This document shows, piece by piece, positions 49,254-57,722 of a stretch of 64,000 nucleotides of DNA. How positions within the stretch are numbered: the first letter of the stretch is position 1; each line of letters begins with the position of its first letter. The translations under genes were made by a program, and so were the position numbers. Source of the DNA: Chloroflexota bacterium (GTDB taxonomy: Bacteria > Chloroflexota > Anaerolineae > DTLA01); contig JADBJK010000024.1 in NCBI GenBank assembly GCA_014874485.1, forward strand, positions 62,001-126,000, given 5' to 3'. The notes beneath the pieces are model-generated. The model saw only the letters and a program-made list of their open reading frames with translations. It had not been told where the DNA came from and did not search any database.

Positions 49254-50177
49254 TTGGCGACGACAGGCTTTACATTCAACATTCAGCAGTTCAGCACAGA
49301 GGACGGCCCGGGGATTCGGACGACTGTGTTCATGAAGGGCTGTCCACTACGGTGCGCGTGGTGTCATAATCCCGAGGGGCTGCGAAGCCAGCCCGATCTG
49401 GTCTGGCACGACACCCGCTGCATTGCCGCGCGCGATTGCATGCGCGTGTGCCCAGAGGGCGCATTGCAGTTGACGCCGCAGGGTATGCGGATTGACCGCG
49501 AACGATGCACGGTATGCGGCCTGTGCGTGGCGGCGTGCCCGGCAGCGGCGCTTGAAGTGATCGGGCGGCGCTGGAGCGTGGAGGAACTGGTTGCCGAAAT
49601 CCTGAAGGACAGGGTGTTCTACGAGACATCGGGGGGCGGCGTAACGTTCAGCGGCGGGGAGCCGATGATGCAGGTGGGGTTCCTTGCGGAACTGGCGAGG
49701 CGGTGCAAGGAGGAGAACATTCACGTCGCCCTGGATACAAGCGGCGTGCTCCCCTGGGAAGCCTACGAGCAAGTACTGCCGTTCGTGGACCTGGTGCTGC
49801 TGGATTTGAAGATTCTGGATGCCCAACGGCACCGAGTGGCGACCGGCATGGACAACGCGAATGTGCTGGAAAACGCGCGCCGCCTGGCGGCCATGGACAA
49901 ACCCATGTGGATCCGAACGCCGGTGATTCCCGGCTACACCAGCGACGCCGAGAACATTGAGGCGATCGGCCGATTTATTCGCATATACCTGCCCAACGTG
50001 GAGCGGTGGGACTTGCTCGCGTACACGAACCTGGGCAAGCCCAAGTACCATCGGTTGGATTTGCACTACGCGCTGGACTCGGTGCCGCTCATGGCGCGGT
50101 CGGAGATGGAGGCGGTCTGGGACGTGGCATCGCGGCATGTGCCCGTGGCCCAATGGTCCGGCGCCACTCGTGATTGA
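49254..50177 (+). CDS. Glycyl-radical-enzyme activase (radical SAM with ferredoxin-like insert)
   Basis: GIRTTVFMKGCPLRCAWCHNPEG; two CxxC...CP clusters (CIAARDCMRVCP, CTVCGLCVAACP); TFSGGEPMMQ. Confidence 0.94.
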   Translation: MATTGFTFNIQQFSTEDGPGIRTTVFMKGCPLRCAWCHNPEGLRSQPDLVWHDTRCIAARDCMRVCPEGALQLTPQGMRIDRERCTVCGLCVAACPAAALEVIGRRWSVEELVAEILKDRVFYETSGGGVTFSGGEPMMQVGFLAELARRCKEENIHVALDTSGVLPWEAYEQVLPFVDLVLLDLKILDAQRHRVATGMDNANVLENARRLAAMDKPMWIRTPVIPGYTSDAENIEAIGRFIRIYLPNVERWDLLAYTNLGKPKYHRLDLHYALDSVPLMARSEMEAVWDVASRHVPVAQWSGATRD

Positions 50178-50188
50178 AGGGAGGACAG

Positions 50189-50989
50189 ATGGGCATCCTT
50201 GACACCGTGCCAGGACTGCTGGACGCCTTGCGAGGCGAGATGACACCGAAGTTCCTCGCGACCCGGAACTCGGCCGGGATGCCGAATGTGGTGCCGGTCG
50301 TTTCCATCCTGCCCTCGGATGACGAGCCGGACACGCTGTTTTTCGGCAACTTCCTGTTGCGCAAGAGCATCCAGAACCTGCAAGAAGACCCGCGGGTTTG
50401 CGTGCTGGTGATCACGCCGCAACTGGAGGGTTGGGTGCTGCTGGCGGATTTCGTGGAGTTCCAGCGCACTGGGCCCTATGTGGAGCGACAGATGAACAGT
50501 TCGCTCCTGCGCTACAATGCCTACACGGGCGTGCGGAATGCGGGCATCCTGCGCGTCAAGTCTGCGCTGGGCGGATTCAAGATCGGTCGACTGAACGTGG
50601 CGCTGGACTATATCCGCACGAAGGTGGCCGCTATGGGCGCGGGAGATGGACAGGCGGGTGGTATCGTCGTGCCGCGGCCCGTGTGCGCCGAGTTCGCCAA
50701 GATGGTGGCGGTGAAGGTGCTGGCGTGGATCGGCCCGGATGGCTACCCGCGCATCGCACCGGTGCTTTCGCTGCAGCCGGCAGGGCGGGGCGTGATGATC
50801 CACTGGCTGGGGAGCCAACCCCTGGGCTGGCCAAGCGATGGGGATTCTGTCGCCTGCAACATCCTCACGTTTGAGGCGGTGTCCTACCAACTCAAGGGGC
50901 AGTGGGCGAAGCGGGGCAAGACCGGCGCAGTAACGGTGCGCGAGGTGTACGCGGGAGGCCCGCCTCTGCCGGGTGGCCGCATCGCGTAG
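50189..50989 (+). CDS. Pyridoxamine-5'-phosphate-oxidase-like / FMN-binding split-barrel protein
   Basis: KFLATRNSAGMPNVVPVVSILPSDD... plus second half MVAVKVLAWIGPDGYPRIAPVLSLQP; apparent two-barrel layout. Confidence 0.7.
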   Translation: MGILDTVPGLLDALRGEMTPKFLATRNSAGMPNVVPVVSILPSDDEPDTLFFGNFLLRKSIQNLQEDPRVCVLVITPQLEGWVLLADFVEFQRTGPYVERQMNSSLLRYNAYTGVRNAGILRVKSALGGFKIGRLNVALDYIRTKVAAMGAGDGQAGGIVVPRPVCAEFAKMVAVKVLAWIGPDGYPRIAPVLSLQPAGRGVMIHWLGSQPLGWPSDGDSVACNILTFEAVSYQLKGQWAKRGKTGAVTVREVYAGGPPLPGGRIA

Positions 50990-51009
50990 TCATACGTTGG
51001 GAGGAGAAC

Positions 51010-51450
51010 ATGACCGTGCGCATTCTAGTGCTGAATGGCCCGAACCTGAACCTGTTGGGCACACGCCAACCCGAAATCTACGGGGCGGACACCCTGGAGG
51101 AGATTCAGCGACGGCTGGAGCAGCATTTCGCGGGTCGGGATGTGGAATTGCGTTTCCACCAGTCCAACCATGAGGGCGAAATCATTGAGCAGATTCATCA
51201 AGCCCGCACCTGGGCGAATGGAATCGTGCTGAACCCAGGGGCCTATTCCCATTACAGCGTTGCGATTCGGGACGCGATCTCTAGCGTGAACCTGCCGGTG
51301 GTGGAAGTGCACCTGTCCAACATTCATGCGCGTGAGGCGTTCCGACACAATCTGGTGATCACGCCCGTCTGCGTCGGCAGCGTTGTGGGCTTTGGATGGC
51401 GGAGTTACTTGTGGGGGATAGAGGCGCTGCTGGCGCACCTGTCGCGCTGA
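51010..51450 (+). CDS. aroQ: Type II 3-dehydroquinate dehydratase
   Basis: VLNGPNLNLLGTRQPEIYG, FHQSNHEGEIIEQIH, LNPGAYSHYSVAIRDAI, VHLSNIHAREAFRHNL. Confidence 0.97.
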   Translation: MTVRILVLNGPNLNLLGTRQPEIYGADTLEEIQRRLEQHFAGRDVELRFHQSNHEGEIIEQIHQARTWANGIVLNPGAYSHYSVAIRDAISSVNLPVVEVHLSNIHAREAFRHNLVITPVCVGSVVGFGWRSYLWGIEALLAHLSR

Positions 51451-51478
51451 GGGAGAGTGGGCCGGGAGCGAAGGGACT

Positions 51479-52144
51479 ATGGGCAACGATTCCGAAGGCG
51501 ATGTGCCCATGCTGGTCATGCTCGGGCCGGTGGCTGCCCGCTATCCGTTGGTAGGGCGGCGGGTAACCATCGGTCGCGATCCCGAGAATGACATCGTGAT
51601 TCCCGACCGGCGCGTGTCCCGCCGACATGCCGAGGTGGTCCTGGTCGGGGCGGACTTTGTGCTGCGCGACTGCGAGAGCAAAAACGGCACGTTTGTGAAC
51701 GGGGAGCGCGTCGTACAGGAACGGCGGCTGCAAGATGGCGACGAGATTCAAGTAGCCCTGTGCTGCCAGATGGTTTTCGTCGGGCCTGGGGCTACAGCGC
51801 CGCTTTCTGTTGGTCAGGCTGTGCGTGCTGAGCGTGGACTCACCCTGTCGCTGGATGTCGCCGCGCGACGGGTGTGGGTAGGCGGCGCGGAGGTGGATCC
51901 ACCCCTGTCGCCAGCCCAGTTCCGCTTGCTACAAGCGCTGTGGGAGGGTCGCGGCAGGGTGGTGAGCCGCGAGGAGATCGTTGCCGCGGTGTGGCCTGGC
52001 GAAAGCGACGAAGGGGTGAGCGAGCAAGCCATTGACGCGCTGGTGCGCCGGCTGAAGGAGCGGCTTGGCGCTTACGGCGCAGAGGATTTGGTGGTAACCG
52101 TCCGCGGGCATGGGTTCCGGCTCAGGGAACCGGTGGAAGGGTAA
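51479..52144 (+). CDS. FHA-domain protein with C-terminal OmpR/PhoB-type winged helix
   Basis: GRDPENDIVIPDRRVSRRHAEVV...DCESKNGTFVNGE; C-terminal LLQALWEGRGRVVSREEIVAAVWPGE...VSEQAIDALVRRLKERLG...VRGHGFRL. Confidence 0.92.
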   Translation: MGNDSEGDVPMLVMLGPVAARYPLVGRRVTIGRDPENDIVIPDRRVSRRHAEVVLVGADFVLRDCESKNGTFVNGERVVQERRLQDGDEIQVALCCQMVFVGPGATAPLSVGQAVRAERGLTLSLDVAARRVWVGGAEVDPPLSPAQFRLLQALWEGRGRVVSREEIVAAVWPGESDEGVSEQAIDALVRRLKERLGAYGAEDLVVTVRGHGFRLREPVEG

Positions 52145-52152
52145 TCGCGGCG

Positions 52153-52923
52153 ATGCAATGGGTGGGGCTTGACATTGGCTCACTGACCGTGAAGATCGTG
52201 GCCCTGGATGAGGGCGGCGATCTTGTTTTTGCCAAGGTTGTGCCGTCGGGGCGGTCGGGAATCCAGGTGGCCAAGTCGCTTCTGGGCGAAGTCCCGACGT
52301 CGCGCCGGTTCGTCGTCGTAACCGGCTACGGGCGAGTCTGCATGGAGGGGGCCGACCTGGAGGTGTCGGAGATCACGTGCCACGCGCGGGGCGCCGCACA
52401 CTTGTACGCCGATGTGGGCACGGTGATAGACATCGGTGGTCAGGATAGCAAAGTGCTGCGGGTTGAGCCGGGTGGTCGGGTGGTGCAGTTTGCCATGAAC
52501 GACCGCTGCGCCGCCGGGACGGGCCGATTCCTGGAGGTGATGGCGCGTGCGCTGGACGTGCCCGTGGCCGACCTGGATGACCTGGCGGCTGCGGCGGTGG
52601 AACCTGTGCCCATCAGCAGTACGTGTGCGGTGTTCGCCGAGTCCGAGGTGGTGGGACATCTGGCGGCGGGGCGGCGGGTGGAGGACGTGGTTGCGGGGCT
52701 GCTGGACGGAATCGCTGCGCGGGTGGCGGGGTTGGCACGGCAGGTTGGGGTGAGGCCCCGCGTTGTCATGACGGGTGGGGTAGCCCTGAACTCAGGCGTC
52801 GTGTCGCGGCTGGAAGCGTTGCTCGGGATGCCGATTTCGGTGCCGGCGAACTGCCAGGTGGTAGGGGCGCTGGGGGCTGCATTGCTGGCTATGGAGCGTG
52901 GGCAGAAGGCCGCGCTCGGTTAG
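52153..52923 (+). CDS. BadF/BcrA-type ATPase; 2-hydroxyacyl-CoA dehydratase activase-like
   Basis: GLDIGSLTVKIVAL, IDIGGQDSKVLRV, MNDRCAAGTGRFLEVMARAL, ISSTCAVFAESEVVGHL, MTGGVALNSGVV. Confidence 0.9.
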   Translation: MQWVGLDIGSLTVKIVALDEGGDLVFAKVVPSGRSGIQVAKSLLGEVPTSRRFVVVTGYGRVCMEGADLEVSEITCHARGAAHLYADVGTVIDIGGQDSKVLRVEPGGRVVQFAMNDRCAAGTGRFLEVMARALDVPVADLDDLAAAAVEPVPISSTCAVFAESEVVGHLAAGRRVEDVVAGLLDGIAARVAGLARQVGVRPRVVMTGGVALNSGVVSRLEALLGMPISVPANCQVVGALGAALLAMERGQKAALG

Positions 52924-52965
52924 GGCGCGGCGGAGGCGCGGCCACCGATTTTCTGCAACGCACAT

Positions 52966-53042
52966 GACTTCGCATAGTCATAAAGAACGACAACCTCGCC
53001 GGGCAGGATTTTCCCTAAACAGAGATTAGGCTATGCGAAGTC
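52966..53042. repeat. Small inverted-repeat element, copy A
   Basis: Perfect 12-bp ends GACTTCGCATAG (52966-52977) and CTATGCGAAGTC (53031-53042), 53-nt core. Confidence 0.75.
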
Positions 53043-53194
53043 TCACGGCATGATTTCCCAACGCGCGGGTTGGCAACAGGCCGCGCGCCTTTTCCGTGAT
53101 GTTTTGTATCCGATAGGGCCACGTTGTTAAGTGCGAGTGGAGAATCGCGCGGGGGAAACGACGGCCGGTCTCGTTGTAGTGCCCAATGCGGGGG

Positions 53195-54265
53195 TTAGGT
53201 CTGGCGACCCAGCAAGGATTCTGCCAGCGCAACTAGAGCCTGGCGCGGGTGGGGCACGAGACCAGGCGCAGAAAGTGCCGCCAGCGCTTGCTCCGTATAT
53301 TCCTTGCTCAATTGCGCACAGTAGTCTTTCGCGCCGGACTGCTCCAGCGCCGCAAGCACGCGGCGCAAATCCTCATCAGATTCCACGCCATGCTGATACA
53401 CCTGTCGCACGATCTCGGCGGCATCCCTCAGGTGGGGCGGGGAGCCGGGGAGCAGTCCGTGCTCTAACACATACACCACCGGAAGCGTCTTCTTGCGATT
53501 CAGAACATCGTCTCCGGCGGGCTTTCCCGTGGTCTCGGGGCGTCCCCAGATGCCCAGAATGTCGTCGTCCATCTGGAACGCCATGCCCAGGTTGTAGCCG
53601 AAGTCGTGGAGTGCCTTGATGATGCCGGTGTCCCCGGAGGCCACCATGGCGCCCATCTCGCAAGCGCAGGCGATTAGCGAAGCCGTCTTGCCACGGATCA
53701 TCCAGAAGTAGTCGTCCAGCGACACCGAGTCCACCGTCTCAAACTGCATGTCCAGAAACTGCCCCTCCGTGAGGGCAACGCAGGCCGCATCCAGGACGTG
53801 GAAGATGCTGGCCACCCGCATCGCGGGCACGCCGACGTCCAGCAATCGCCCCAGTTGCAAGCGCGCGAGCGCAAACAGGCCATCGCCGACATTGATGGCG
53901 TGCGCATCGCCCCACAGGTGCCAGACAGTTTCCCGATGCCTACGAAACTCGCTTCTGTCTTCTATATCGTCGTGGACGAGCGAGAAGTTGTGGACGAGTT
54001 CCACGGCGACGGCAGCAGGGAGAGACTGGGCCGCGTCCCCTCCGGCGGCCTCGCACGCGAGTAGCGTGAGCAGAGGGCGCAGGCGCTTCCCGCCCTTGTG
54101 GGACACAATCTCACCAAGATTCCTGTCCAGCCAGCCCAGGTGATACTGCATCATCCCGTAGAACCGCGCCAGCGCCGGATGGGGCACCGCAAGCGCCTCG
54201 CGGAGTGCCGCCTCCACCAGATTGAGCAGCCGCGTGTAGTCGGGTTTGTCGGTCAAGTCGTCCAC
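53195..54265 (-). CDS. Polyprenyl (probably geranylgeranyl) diphosphate synthase
   Basis: GGKRLRPLLTLLACEAAGG, SLVHDDIEDRSEFRR, QMDDDILGIWG, KPAGDDVLNRKKTLP. Confidence 0.93.
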   Translation of the reverse strand: MDDLTDKPDYTRLLNLVEAALREALAVPHPALARFYGMMQYHLGWLDRNLGEIVSHKGGKRLRPLLTLLACEAAGGDAAQSLPAAVAVELVHNFSLVHDDIEDRSEFRRHRETVWHLWGDAHAINVGDGLFALARLQLGRLLDVGVPAMRVASIFHVLDAACVALTEGQFLDMQFETVDSVSLDDYFWMIRGKTASLIACACEMGAMVASGDTGIIKALHDFGYNLGMAFQMDDDILGIWGRPETTGKPAGDDVLNRKKTLPVVYVLEHGLLPGSPPHLRDAAEIVRQVYQHGVESDEDLRRVLAALEQSGAKDYCAQLSKEYTEQALAALSAPGLVPHPRQALVALAESLLGRQT

Positions 54266-55284
54266 TCCTCACGCAAACGATTCGTACACCGCAGGGACGG
54301 GATATTCTTCGCCCCGATGCAGAACATTGCCAGCCGCAAGCCGTGCAGCACCCGCATCACTTCGTGGCGCAGGGCATCCTCCGAAACCGCAGCAGCCTTC
54401 AAGAAAGGCAACGCAATGCCACCGATGTCTGCGCCGAGCGCGAGAGCCTTGGCCAAATCAACGCCGCTGCGAAGCCCTCCGCTGCCAATGAGGGGGATGC
54501 TGGGACATTCGGCACGGACTTGGCGAATCGCCTCGGCAGTCGGAATCCCCCAGCCACGGAAGTCCTCGGCTACCTTCCGTCGCAGGTCATCGGGCTCCAT
54601 GCGAAGGCTCTCTATTTCGCTCCAAGATGTGCCGCCCGCACCGGCCACGTCAATCGCAGCCACTCCGCAATCCACCAATTGCCGCGCAATGTCGCCGGAG
54701 ATGCCCCAGCCCACTTCTTTGACAACCACCGGCACGGGGAAATCCCGCACCAGTGCCTCTATTTTGCGGAGAAGACCGGCGAACCGCGTATTCCCGCTGG
54801 GCTGGAATGCTTCCTGAAGCGGATTGAGGTGGAGCACAAGGGCATCGGCCCCGGTGATCTCCACAGCGCGCAGGCACTCGTCGCGCCCGTACCCGTAGTT
54901 CAGTTGCACCGCGCCGAGATTGCACAGCAAGAACACATCGGGCGCCCATCGGCGAACCTGGAAGGTGGGGGCCAGGCTGTCATTCTCAACCGCGGCGCGT
55001 ACCGAACCCAAAGCGAGGGCCAGGCCGTATTCCTGGGCGACACGCGCCAGGCGTTCGTTCAGTTCTCCAGCCGCGGGAGTGCCGCCGGTCATGCTGGATA
55101 TCAGGAGAGGGGCCGCGAGGCTGCGACCGAGGAACAAGCACGCCGTGGACACGTCGTCCAGGTCAATCTCGGGCAGGGCCGAGTGCACGAACCGGTATCG
55201 CTCAAAACCTGACTTTACATAACTAGAGGATGCCGGTTCCTCAAGGGCGATTCGCAGGTGCTCTGCTTTCCTTTGCTCGTGAAT
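54253..55284 (-). CDS. fni: Type 2 isopentenyl-diphosphate delta-isomerase; likely non-canonical start (ATT 55284 or CTG 55296)
   Basis: Extending the track ORF (start 55188) upstream in frame gives [49 protein letters not shown], the expected Fni N-terminus; body [40 protein letters not shown]. Confidence 0.92.
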   Translation of the reverse strand: MHEQRKAEHLRIALEEPASSSYVKSGFERYRFVHSALPEIDLDDVSTACLFLGRSLAAPLLISSMTGGTPAAGELNERLARVAQEYGLALALGSVRAAVENDSLAPTFQVRRWAPDVFLLCNLGAVQLNYGYGRDECLRAVEITGADALVLHLNPLQEAFQPSGNTRFAGLLRKIEALVRDFPVPVVVKEVGWGISGDIARQLVDCGVAAIDVAGAGGTSWSEIESLRMEPDDLRRKVAEDFRGWGIPTAEAIRQVRAECPSIPLIGSGGLRSGVDLAKALALGADIGGIALPFLKAAAVSEDALRHEVMRVLHGLRLAMFCIGAKNIPSLRCTNRLREEWTT

Positions 55285-55439
55285 ATCCCTGGACAGCGCA
55301 ACTTACCCCCACACAAGGTGTTTCTGCTGACGAGTATATTAGCCGTGAAATCCTTGCTTGTCAACGCGGCGGGGAATGTGGTACAATGCCCCACAGCCGG
55401 CTCAGAACCTGCGACTTTCCACAACTAAGGAGGCGAGAA

Positions 55440-55676
55440 ATGACCATCTTTGAGCGTGTCAAGAAGATCATCGTGGAGCAGTTGGGTGTCCCAGAGGAGA
55501 AGGTGGTTCCGGAGGCCCGCTTCCGGGAGGACCTCGGGGCAGATTCGCTGGACCTTGTGGAACTCATCATGGCGTTTGAGGATGAGTTCGGAGGGCGAAT
55601 CTCCGACGAGGATGCCCGCAAAATCCAGACGGTGGGCGACGCGGTCGCGTTCCTGGAACAGCACGGCGCGCAGTAG
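55440..55676 (+). CDS. acpP: Acyl carrier protein
   Basis: [26 protein letters not shown] at 55440 with aaggagg. Confidence 0.97.
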   Translation: MTIFERVKKIIVEQLGVPEEKVVPEARFREDLGADSLDLVELIMAFEDEFGGRISDEDARKIQTVGDAVAFLEQHGAQ

Positions 55677-55713
55677 CATCTGTTCCGCACCAGGCAACCG
55701 AAAAACCTTCACG

Positions 55714-55739
55714 AAGGGTCAGGCCGACTGACCCTTTTT
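55714..55739 (+). terminator. Rho-independent terminator after acpP
   Basis: AAGGGTCAG-GCCGA-CTGACCCTTTTT. Confidence 0.9.
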
Positions 55740-55825
55740 CGTTTTTCGCAAGGAGAATGCGACTTGCCACACCGTGCGCGGGTATGCTATTATGAAACCA
55801 GGCATAGACGAGAGGAGGTGCACCG

Positions 55826-57130
55826 ATTACGAACGTCCGTTTGCACGAGGTTGCTGAGCCAAAAGAGCAAGGCTTTCTCGTTGGCGCACAACTCAAGAGC
55901 CAACGGGAGCGTTGGGACATCAGCGATTGCCTGGATGAACTGGAACTGCTGGCGAACACCGCGGGGATAGAGGTCGTTGGGCGCACATACCAGTACCTGG
56001 AAGCGATCAACCCGGCAACGTACATCGGCCCGGGCAAGGTAGAGGAGATTCGCTCCCTGCGTGAAACCCTGGGCTACAACGTGGTCATCTTTGACGACGA
56101 ACTGTCTCCTCGCCAGTTGCGGGAACTGGAGGAGGCGCTTGACGTCAAGATTTTGGACCGCACGTCGCTCATCCTGGACATCTTCGCAGCACGGGCGCAC
56201 ACTCACGAAGGCCGGCTCCAGGTGGCGCTGGCTCAGTACGAGTACCGCCTGCCGAGGTTGACGCGGGCCTGGACGCACTTGGCGCGCCAAGTGGGCGGCT
56301 CGGCCGGACGGGGCGGCATCGGCGGAGTTGGGCTGCGCGGGCCAGGCGAGACCCAGTTGGAGGTGGACCGCCGCGAAATCCTGCGCCGCATCGCCCAACT
56401 CAAGCACGAACTGGATGCGGTCAGACAGCACCGCGAACAATACCGCAGGCGGCGCGAGCAGGCCAATCTGCCCGTAGTCGCCATTGTCGGCTACACCAAC
56501 GCCGGCAAGTCCACGCTGCTGAACACCCTTGCCGGCACGGACCTGCTCGCCGAGGACAAGTTGTTCGCGACTCTGGATCCGACGACGCGGCGCATTGCGC
56601 TCCCCGGGGGCCAGGCGGTGCTCTTCACCGACACCGTTGGGTTCATCCGCAAGTTGCCCACGATGCTTGTTGCGGCCTTCCGCGCGACTTTGGAAGAGAT
56701 CGCTGACGCCGATCTACTTCTGCATGTGGTGGACGTCTCCCACAAGAACGTCCTGGAACATCTAGAAGAGGTGGACACCACGTTGCGGGAGATCGGTGCG
56801 CACCAGATTCCGGTGCTCACTGCATTGAACAAAATAGACCGGCTGGCAAACCCTGAGATTGTCAATGCGCTCCGCCGCGAGTACCAGAACGCCATCCCCA
56901 TCTCGGCGAAGACGGGCCAGGGCATTGACGACCTGCTCAGGGGGGTGGCGCGTATGCTGTCCGAGCAGTGGGTTACCGTGGAGGCGAACATCCCCTATAC
57001 TCAGGGGGAGATTGTGGCGCTGTTCCACGAGCGTGGCGTGGTAGAACGCGAGGAGCACCAGGGAACCGGCACCCACATCGTGGGACGCATCCCGCGATGG
57101 CTGCTTGCATCTGTCCGGCCATATCTATGA
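55826..57130 (+). CDS. hflX: GTPase HflX; candidate ATT start at 55826 (TTG 55841 in track)
   Basis: YIGPGKVEEIR, GRGGIGGVGLRGPGETQLEVDRR, VGYTNAGKSTLLNTLAG, DTVGFIRKLP; gaggagg SD lies 7 nt before ATT but 21 nt before TTG. Confidence 0.93.
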   Translation: MTNVRLHEVAEPKEQGFLVGAQLKSQRERWDISDCLDELELLANTAGIEVVGRTYQYLEAINPATYIGPGKVEEIRSLRETLGYNVVIFDDELSPRQLRELEEALDVKILDRTSLILDIFAARAHTHEGRLQVALAQYEYRLPRLTRAWTHLARQVGGSAGRGGIGGVGLRGPGETQLEVDRREILRRIAQLKHELDAVRQHREQYRRRREQANLPVVAIVGYTNAGKSTLLNTLAGTDLLAEDKLFATLDPTTRRIALPGGQAVLFTDTVGFIRKLPTMLVAAFRATLEEIADADLLLHVVDVSHKNVLEHLEEVDTTLREIGAHQIPVLTALNKIDRLANPEIVNALRREYQNAIPISAKTGQGIDDLLRGVARMLSEQWVTVEANIPYTQGEIVALFHERGVVEREEHQGTGTHIVGRIPRWLLASVRPYL

Positions 57131-57158
57131 TCACGACAACGGTCTGGAGAGACACGCG

Positions 57159-57356
57159 ATGAAGGTCATGTTGAGATTCTTTGACTGGCTCGCCAACCAC
57201 AAAGGTGTTCCCGTGCTCCTGGCCATTGGCCTGATTGTGGTCAACTTCCTGCTCGTGCTTCTAAATCCGGAAGGGTGGGGGGCCCGGACCAATGTATGCC
57301 TGCATGTGGGGCTTGTCATCGGCCTCTTTGGCGAGTTGCTTGCGGATGTCCTGTAG
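57159..57356 (+). CDS. Small membrane protein, function unknown
   Basis: MKVMLRFFDWLANHKGVPVLLAIGLIVVNFLLVLLNPEGWGARTNVCLHVGLVIGLFGELLADVL. Confidence 0.55.
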   Translation: MKVMLRFFDWLANHKGVPVLLAIGLIVVNFLLVLLNPEGWGARTNVCLHVGLVIGLFGELLADVL

Positions 57357-57458
57357 CGCGGCTGGCGGTTCTTCGTGCGGCACCCTGGCGCGACGTGGGC
57401 CGGGGTTTCTGCAGGCCGGGGTGGGGCGTACGACAGGCGGGTTTCGGCCCACATTCTA

Positions 57459-57486
57459 ACTTCCGACTAGATATATTATGTCTACA
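57459..57486. other. dif-like 28-mer (candidate Xer recombination site)
   Basis: ACTTCCGACTA-GATATA-TTATGTCTACA; 11-6-11 layout resembling the published B. subtilis dif sequence as I recall it. Confidence 0.3.
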
Positions 57487-57507
57487 ACTGCCTGTCTGGA
57501 CAGCGGA

Positions 57508-57708
57508 AACTTTACATAACCTGCACACTGGACAAGCCGCCACGGGCCGCGACATATCTACGCACCAACGGCCAACCCTGCCCGAGATCGCTGCCACACG
57601 GCGACCGTGGGTTTGGTAATCTCCCGCGTCTGTGCTAGAATGCACCGTGCATCCAGTGAATCCCCCAACGACCTGACGTGGGATGCTACAATTCCTTTAT
57701 GTAAAGTT
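57508..57708. repeat. 12-bp inverted repeat pair AACTTTACATAA...TTATGTAAAGTT flanking the smpB upstream region
   Basis: 57508-57519 and 57697-57708, exact reverse complements. Confidence 0.6.
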
Positions 57709-57722
57709 ATCGCGGCGCGTTC

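Noticed and set aside
57508-57720. tmRNA (ssrA) near smpB
   Set aside because: No recognisable tmRNA acceptor/TLD ends or tag ORF seen; only promoter-like sequence and the inverted 12-mers.
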